DNA of 10,804 bases from Candidatus Bathyarchaeota archaeon (GTDB lineage Archaea; Asgardarchaeota; Lokiarchaeia; Sigyniarchaeales; Sigyniarchaeaceae): assembly GCA_014729935.1 (NCBI GenBank), contig WJJB01000410.1, forward strand, positions 1-10,804, in the 5' to 3' direction. The position numbers and the translations under genes are program-made. This document shows, one piece after another, positions 6,846-10,804 of this stretch. Position 1 is the stretch's first letter. Each line of letters begins with the position of its first letter. Below the pieces are notes generated by a model. That model did not search any database and was not told the DNA's origin. It saw only the letters and a program-made list of their open reading frames with translations.

Positions 6846-8141
6846 TCAATCCTTGGATCTCGTCGGCTTGACCAGTTTCTTGAGACCCTTGGCAAAGAAT
6901 GAATCAATGACATTTTGTAGCGTGGGTTCCAAGCTAGAATCACGTTCGGGAAACGAAAAAATCTCGACGAGCTGGTTCTGAAGCGCAATGAATGATATCT
7001 CACCGATGTTACGGGTGATAACGATGTTCACACCTTTATCTACCATCTCACGGACGATTGCCAAACCTGCACGCACCTCCTTTTGCCTGTAGTCATTCTT
7101 TCTATATTGCTGGCTGAGTACTGTATTGGTATCGTCATCCACGGTAACAAACCCGAAAAATTCAGCCCGGCCAAAATGCTTCGAGACAACGGAATTCAAC
7201 TCCTTGCGCTCCCCGGTGAGGGGAACCATGATCGTGTGCACTTTTTCCTCCCGGGCTTCCACGATGATATTCACGTGTGCGACTTGCTTGATCTGGCTCC
7301 TGATCTTTGCTTGGAGATCATTGGTGATGTAAGTAATCTCCTTTGAGGTCGTGCTAGGGGGGAGAATGATGGATACCTCGCCGAAGTAATAGGGACCTGC
7401 TTTCCTGAACCGGATATCCTTCGTGTCCGTCACGCGATCATCTTTCGCGAGGATAATCCTGATCTTTTCCAAATCATCATCATTCATGCTCGCGTCCAGG
7501 AGACTCATGATGCTATCCTTGACGGACGTCAGTGCGCTGGTGATGATCAAACCTCCGAGCACGAGCATGAATATGCTCTCGATGTAATTCACATCCAGCC
7601 AGGTCAGGAAGAATGTCACGCTGATGGCGATTCCAACGAAAGAATCGATGAATTTATCCCTTCCCACCACGAGTAACGAGTTTAAATTGCTACGCTTGCC
7701 CTCTCTCACCAAGTACCATGAAATGACGAATATGACCCCAGTTGACACCATCGATATGATGAATGGAATGAATGCAGTCCCGGGTTCACTTGGAACCGAG
7801 AATTTATTAATTGCTTCCCTGATAACAAATATGGCGGCAATGATGAAGCCAGCGCCGAGCAACAGTGATACCAAGTTGTCGAACTTGAAAAAACCATATG
7901 GGAACTTGTCACTGGGGGTCCGCCGGCTGATACGGACGGCAAGAAATGCAGACAAGATGGAAAGCACGTCAACCAGATCGTGAACAACATCAGCCCTGAG
8001 AAGTGCCGAGTTCAGCAAAAATCCCACGATTGCTTTCACCAGCACGAGTGTCCCGTAAGCAGCCATTGTAAGTAGCAAGGCTCGCTCGGCAGTTTTCATT
8101 GCCTGCAAGTTCTTGCTTTCCAGCATCTTGGGATTAGGCAT
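6846..8141 (-). CDS. Cation diffusion facilitator transporter with C-terminal NifX/NifB-like domain
   Basis: A 431-aa metal/proton antiporter of the CDF family, which exports divalent metals such as Zn, Fe or Mn. Residues 20-210 hold about six membrane segments. The TM2 metal motif is H54-DLV-D58 and the TM5 motif D162-KFI-D166. In E. coli FieF the TM2 pair is Asp/Asp and the TM5 pair His/Asp, so the His has moved. The FieF histidines of the loop after TM2 (HSFGH) are Phe here (F80, F84). Residues 211-300 match the cytoplasmic CDF domain. Residues 302-415 match the dinitrogenase iron-molybdenum cofactor (NifX/NifB C-terminal) fold: SKHFGRAEFFGF near 320-331, then VRAGLAIVREMVDKGVNIV and ITRNIGEIS. 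That domain may bind metal or a metal cluster and so regulate transport, but no role is proven. I chose ATG at 8141; the frame also has a TTG one codon earlier and an ATG at 8126. Confidence 0.92.
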   Translation of the reverse strand: MPNPKMLESKNLQAMKTAERALLLTMAAYGTLVLVKAIVGFLLNSALLRADVVHDLVDVLSILSAFLAVRISRRTPSDKFPYGFFKFDNLVSLLLGAGFIIAAIFVIREAINKFSVPSEPGTAFIPFIISMVSTGVIFVISWYLVREGKRSNLNSLLVVGRDKFIDSFVGIAISVTFFLTWLDVNYIESIFMLVLGGLIITSALTSVKDSIMSLLDASMNDDDLEKIRIILAKDDRVTDTKDIRFRKAGPYYFGEVSIILPPSTTSKEITYITNDLQAKIRSQIKQVAHVNIIVEAREEKVHTIMVPLTGERKELNSVVSKHFGRAEFFGFVTVDDDTNTVLSQQYRKNDYRQKEVRAGLAIVREMVDKGVNIVITRNIGEISFIALQNQLVEIFSFPERDSSLEPTLQNVIDSFFAKGLKKLVKPTRSKD

Positions 8142-8177
8142 CAAGTATGCACCGCGCGCTTTTCTTCAAATGCCATG

Positions 8178-8211
8178 TACACATCCTGAAAGACAGGATT
8201 GTTTATGTGTA
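8178..8211 (-). promoter_or_regulatory. Bulged hairpin in the presumed leader of the metal transporter
   Basis: A 6-bp stem (ATCCTG/CAGGAT, 5-nt loop) is stacked on a 5-bp stem (TACAC/GTGTA) with a 7-nt bulge on one side, 11 pairs in all. It lies 37-70 nt before the CDF start codon and inside the leader that would be made from the TATA-like box at 8253-8263. It could be a structured RNA element or a dyad operator. It matches no riboswitch class that I recognise. Confidence 0.4.
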
Positions 8212-8252
8212 TCGCGGTAAGGATTTGAACCGTCAATAATGAATACATATGC

Positions 8253-8263
8253 ATTATAATAAA
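8253..8263 (-). promoter_or_regulatory. Candidate TATA box for the metal transporter gene
   Basis: On the minus strand TTTATTATAAT resembles the archaeal TATA consensus. Transcription would begin near 8232, giving a leader of about 90 nt that contains the bulged hairpin. The motif is nearly symmetric, so it could also serve the plus strand. Confidence 0.35.
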
Positions 8264-8422
8264 CATTCGCCCCCCCTAGAACAGCGCTACGATGAAATGG
8301 CAGAAGCAAGGTTCGCACCGATGGACATGCACGTTCAATATCTCGCATTTGGCCTACCACACCCTAAACTAAACTAAAGGGGCGGGTTTTCTCTCGCAAG
8401 ACGGATAAATATTCATCACGAT

Positions 8423-8432
8423 TTCTATATAG
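8423..8432 (+). promoter_or_regulatory. TATA-like promoter of the GH3 gene
   Basis: TTCTATATAG would place transcription start near 8450, leaving a leader of about 48 nt before the ATG at 8498. A second AT-rich candidate (TAAATATT, 8406-8413) lies upstream. Only a weak AAGGT (about 8484-8488) is available for ribosome binding. Confidence 0.5.
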
Positions 8433-8497
8433 TCGCGTGAATGAAAATGGTTGGATCACTATTTTCAAGTATCACGCCTCAAGAAGGTACAGGTTGA

Positions 8498-10534
8498 ATG
8501 ACCATGCAAAGTGATGAACCGAACGCGGGCCATAATGCCGCGATGGAACAGAACATTGACAATTTGCTAGAAAAACTCACGCTTGACGAGAAACTGGATT
8601 TGCTTTCAGGTGGTACCAGCTGGTCGACACGGCCAGTGGAACGCTTGGGGATCAAGCCAATGTACATGACAGATGGCCCTCATGGTATCGGACCACATAG
8701 TTCAGGGGATAAGACATGCACGTATTTTCCCGTGGGCATCTGCCGGGCTGCAACATGGAACGTAGATTTGCAACGAGAATTTGGTGAGGCTCTCGGGGAG
8801 GAAGTGGTTGACATCAAGTATCATGTCATTCTAGGTCCGGGGGTGAACATCATCCGCACTCCGTTGGGTGGGAGGAACTTCGAGTACCAAACAGAAGATC
8901 CCTACCTCAATGCAAGGTTAGTTGTGCCTGTCGTCCGAGGCATCCAGTCAAAAGGCGTCTCTGCCTGCGTGAAGCACTATATTTGCAACAATCAAGAAAT
9001 GTGGCGAAATTGGGTGGACGCCATCGTATCTAAACGGGCACTGGAGGAAATTTATTTCCCGGCATTCAAGGCTGCCGTGGAGGAGGCAGATGCATGGTCC
9101 ATCATGTGCTGCTACAATAAGGTAAATGGCGTGTTTGGAGCCGAACACGAGAAACTCGTTCGGGACACCTTGATAAAAAAATGGGGTTTTAGGGGCTTTT
9201 ACGTGTCGGATTGGGGTGCAACCAACTTCACCGAAGGACCTAGTGGTTCCATGAGAGCCCGGTTGAGTCTGGAGATGCCAGATACCAATAGATATGCCAA
9301 GGATTGGTTAAAACGCGATCTTGAAGAGGGGCAATTCACCATGAAGGACGTGAATGAGAATGTCAGGCGCCTCCTGCGTGTCATGAACCTGGTTGGGTTG
9401 TTGGGAGATGGTGGGAAACGCGATGCAGGGAGCCGGAACACTCCTGAACATCAGTTAATTGCGCGGAAAATCGCGGAAGAGGGATTGGTGCTTTTAAAAA
9501 ACGAGGGGGATATCTTACCACTCGATCCAAGCAAGATCTCGTCAATCCATGTCACAGGCAATAATGCGAATCATAAATTCTCGGAAGGTGGCGGGAGCTC
9601 CAAGGTGAAACCACCCCATGAGGTTACCCCATTGGAAGGTATCAAGGCAAGATGCAAGGATCAGGTAGAGATCAAGCAAGACGGGACGGCTGCCGACGTG
9701 ACTATTGTGATCGCCGGCTTGGACCACGCGGGAGGGGGTGACAGCGAGGGTTCGGATAGACGATCGTTTGACATGCCCGGTGACCAAGTGCAATCCATCT
9801 TGGATGCCGTGGAAGACAACGAAAATACCGTCGTTGTATTGATGAGCGGAACCCCAGTCAACATGGAACCATGGATCGATCTTGCACCTGCCGTGATCCA
9901 AGCATGGTATCCCGGTATGGAAGGAGGTCATGCCATAGCCGCCGTGTTATTCGGGGATGTGAATCCATCGGGAAAGCTCCCCGTGACGTTCCCAAAGAAG
10001 CTCGATGATTCACCCGCCCATGCCGCCGAAATCACCTACCCGGGCATTGATGACGAGGATGAAGGACCCCGGGTTGAATATCGAGAAGGAATATTTGTGG
10101 GATACAGGCATTTCGACGCGCGTGGCATCGAACCCAGATTTCCATTCGGACATGGAATGTCGTATACCACCTTCGAATACAGTCACGTGGGCATCAGCAA
10201 GCACGTGATGCATGGTGAAAGCGAAGTTTCGGTCACCACGAGCATCAGGAACACGGGTAATCGTGCAGGGGCAGAGGTGATCCAATTATACATTGAACCA
10301 GTGCACCCTTCCAACGTGGAGCGGCCGCCAAGAGAATTGAAGGGATTCAAGAAGATATTCCTAGATCCGGGAGAAGAGAAAAATGTAACCTTTACTCTCA
10401 GTTCCGAGGCGTTGCAGTTCTTCCATGAGGAAAAAGAAGAATGGGTCGTGGAGGATGGAACATATAAGATTCACTTGGGTTCGTCCTCCAGGGATCTCAG
10501 GCTCTCGATCTCGATGCAATTCAAGCGGGATTGA
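8498..10534 (+). CDS. Glycoside hydrolase family 3 beta-glucosidase-like enzyme
   Basis: A complete 678-aa GH3 enzyme that releases terminal beta-linked sugars from oligosaccharides or glycosides by a retaining mechanism. The N-terminal barrel begins with LTLDEKLDLLSGG. Substrate-binding residues are present: D59 in TDGPHG, R126 in GGRNFE, and K159-H160 in KHYICNNQE. The catalytic nucleophile is D238 in YVSDWGA. The second alpha/beta domain contains SEGGGS (362-367), whose Glu is in the usual acid/base neighbourhood, and MEGGHAIAAVLFGDVNPSGKLP. A C-terminal fibronectin-III-like domain (about 590-670) follows FPFGHGMSYTTFEYS. The length fits members without a PA14 insert. There is no signal peptide, so it probably acts in the cytoplasm on imported sugars. 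One unusual point is DGPHGIG, where most members have Arg at the last position. ATG at 8504 is an alternative start. Beta-glucosidase, xylosidase or a related specificity cannot be decided from sequence. Confidence 0.95.
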   Translation: MTMQSDEPNAGHNAAMEQNIDNLLEKLTLDEKLDLLSGGTSWSTRPVERLGIKPMYMTDGPHGIGPHSSGDKTCTYFPVGICRAATWNVDLQREFGEALGEEVVDIKYHVILGPGVNIIRTPLGGRNFEYQTEDPYLNARLVVPVVRGIQSKGVSACVKHYICNNQEMWRNWVDAIVSKRALEEIYFPAFKAAVEEADAWSIMCCYNKVNGVFGAEHEKLVRDTLIKKWGFRGFYVSDWGATNFTEGPSGSMRARLSLEMPDTNRYAKDWLKRDLEEGQFTMKDVNENVRRLLRVMNLVGLLGDGGKRDAGSRNTPEHQLIARKIAEEGLVLLKNEGDILPLDPSKISSIHVTGNNANHKFSEGGGSSKVKPPHEVTPLEGIKARCKDQVEIKQDGTAADVTIVIAGLDHAGGGDSEGSDRRSFDMPGDQVQSILDAVEDNENTVVVLMSGTPVNMEPWIDLAPAVIQAWYPGMEGGHAIAAVLFGDVNPSGKLPVTFPKKLDDSPAHAAEITYPGIDDEDEGPRVEYREGIFVGYRHFDARGIEPRFPFGHGMSYTTFEYSHVGISKHVMHGESEVSVTTSIRNTGNRAGAEVIQLYIEPVHPSNVERPPRELKGFKKIFLDPGEEKNVTFTLSSEALQFFHEEKEEWVVEDGTYKIHLGSSSRDLRLSISMQFKRD

Positions 10535-10804
10535 ATTTCCCGTCATTTTTTACCAATGCCCTTTTTTCCTTGGCGTATTCGTGCAATTTACCGCCAGGTT
10601 CGAAGAGTGATGGCGCGGTACGTTCCAATGCATCGAGCAATGGCATCACGTGATTAACCGTGGCACTGTCCGCGCTATCAGACTTTGAAAGCATGTAAGA
10701 CATCGATTCACGGCAATGCTGGGCAACATGAATGGCGAATTCGTTGATGGTTTTATCGCTGACAAGTTTTCCCTCTAGAAACGGCATGGATTCTATGGTA
10801 CCAC
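10521..10804 (-). CDS. Unrecognised protein, C-terminal part (truncated by window edge)
   Basis: A minus-strand frame that stays open to the right edge. An ATG at 10787 would give 88 residues, but no ribosome-binding site precedes it and the frame continues through GTIES upstream, so the true start is probably outside the window. The visible product is soluble, likely helical and charged (KTINEFAIHVAQHCRESMSYML, then LLDALERTAPSLF and YAKEKRALVKNDGKFN). I do not recognise a family. Its stop lies inside the GH3 gene, a 14-bp tail-to-tail overlap. Confidence 0.5.
   Translation of the reverse strand, partial: GTIESMPFLEGKLVSDKTINEFAIHVAQHCRESMSYMLSKSDSADSATVNHVMPLLDALERTAPSLFEPGGKLHEYAKEKRALVKNDGKFNPA
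10545..10568 (+). terminator. Oligo-T tracts downstream of the GH3 gene
   Basis: Two T6 runs (10546-10551 and 10562-10567) lie 12-33 nt past the GH3 stop with no strong hairpin, the usual form of archaeal intrinsic terminators. They fall inside the coding sequence of the convergent gene on the opposite strand. Confidence 0.45.

Larger units (their letters stand above)
8142..8497. other. 356-bp divergent intergenic region
   Basis: No gene is supported. It holds the presumed promoter and leader of the metal transporter on the left and the GH3 promoter on the right. In between is a C7 run (about 8270-8276) and three tandem copies of CTAAA (8364-8378) followed by GGGGCGGG. An 18-codon frame (8441-8497) ends directly before the GH3 start. 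A T-loop-like string near 8221-8230 was tested as a tRNA and rejected. Confidence 0.6.

Noticed and set aside
8216..8236. Possible tRNA on the minus strand, suggested by a GGTTCAAATCC T-loop-like string
   Set aside because: The flanking five bases do not pair into a T stem, and no complementary 7-bp acceptor arm or anticodon arm is found at the right distance.
8308..8325. Second T-loop-like string GGTTCGCACC on the plus strand
   Set aside because: The neighbouring bases give at most three of five T-stem pairs, and no cloverleaf can be built around it.
8166..8360. 64-codon minus-strand frame before the metal transporter
   Set aside because: It spans the presumed promoter and leader hairpin, and its sequence resembles no protein family.

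Overview
The window most likely comes from an archaeon. Upstream regions carry AT-rich TATA-like boxes at archaeal spacing, at least one gene looks leaderless, and GTG and TTG starts are used. The gene content also fits an anaerobic archaeon: a rubredoxin-like zinc ribbon on a metallo-beta-lactamase (MBL) fold, a DUF3795 cysteine cluster protein, and a cation diffusion facilitator (CDF) fused to a NifX/NifB-type domain. Base composition is moderate, near 50% GC by eye. An Asgard/Promethearchaeal origin is possible, but nothing here proves it.

Layout. 1-1625 (+): the C-terminal part of a sensor histidine kinase cut by the left edge, then a 239-aa rubredoxin/MBL-fold protein. 1661-5448 (-): four tightly packed genes read right to left. 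In transcription order they are a 130-aa DUF3795 zinc-type protein, an unrecognised ~102-aa protein, a large membrane-anchored GxGYxYxP-family surface protein, and an unrecognised polytopic membrane protein. The last two overlap at stop/start. A TATA-like box about 27 nt before the first ATG suggests a leaderless operon. 5449-5915 is a divergent intergenic region. 5916-6608 (+) encodes a coiled-coil protein with about four membrane segments. 6846-8141 (-) encodes a CDF metal transporter with a C-terminal dinitrogenase-cofactor-like domain. It has a hairpin in its presumed leader and a likely terminator beyond its end. 8142-8497 is intergenic. 8498-10534 (+) is a complete cytoplasmic glycoside hydrolase family 3 enzyme. 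At the right edge an unrecognised gene on the minus strand overlaps its 3' end.

How the genes may work together. The minus-strand operon is the one clear multi-gene unit. It combines an anchored, sequon-rich extracellular protein of a putative glycoside-hydrolase-like family with a multi-pass membrane partner and two small cytoplasmic proteins, so a cell-surface complex acting on sugars or envelope polymers is a reasonable hypothesis. The GH3 enzyme could process imported oligosaccharides but lies in a separate transcription unit. The kinase, MBL protein and metal transporter appear to be independent. No mobile element, CRISPR array, tRNA or rRNA was found.
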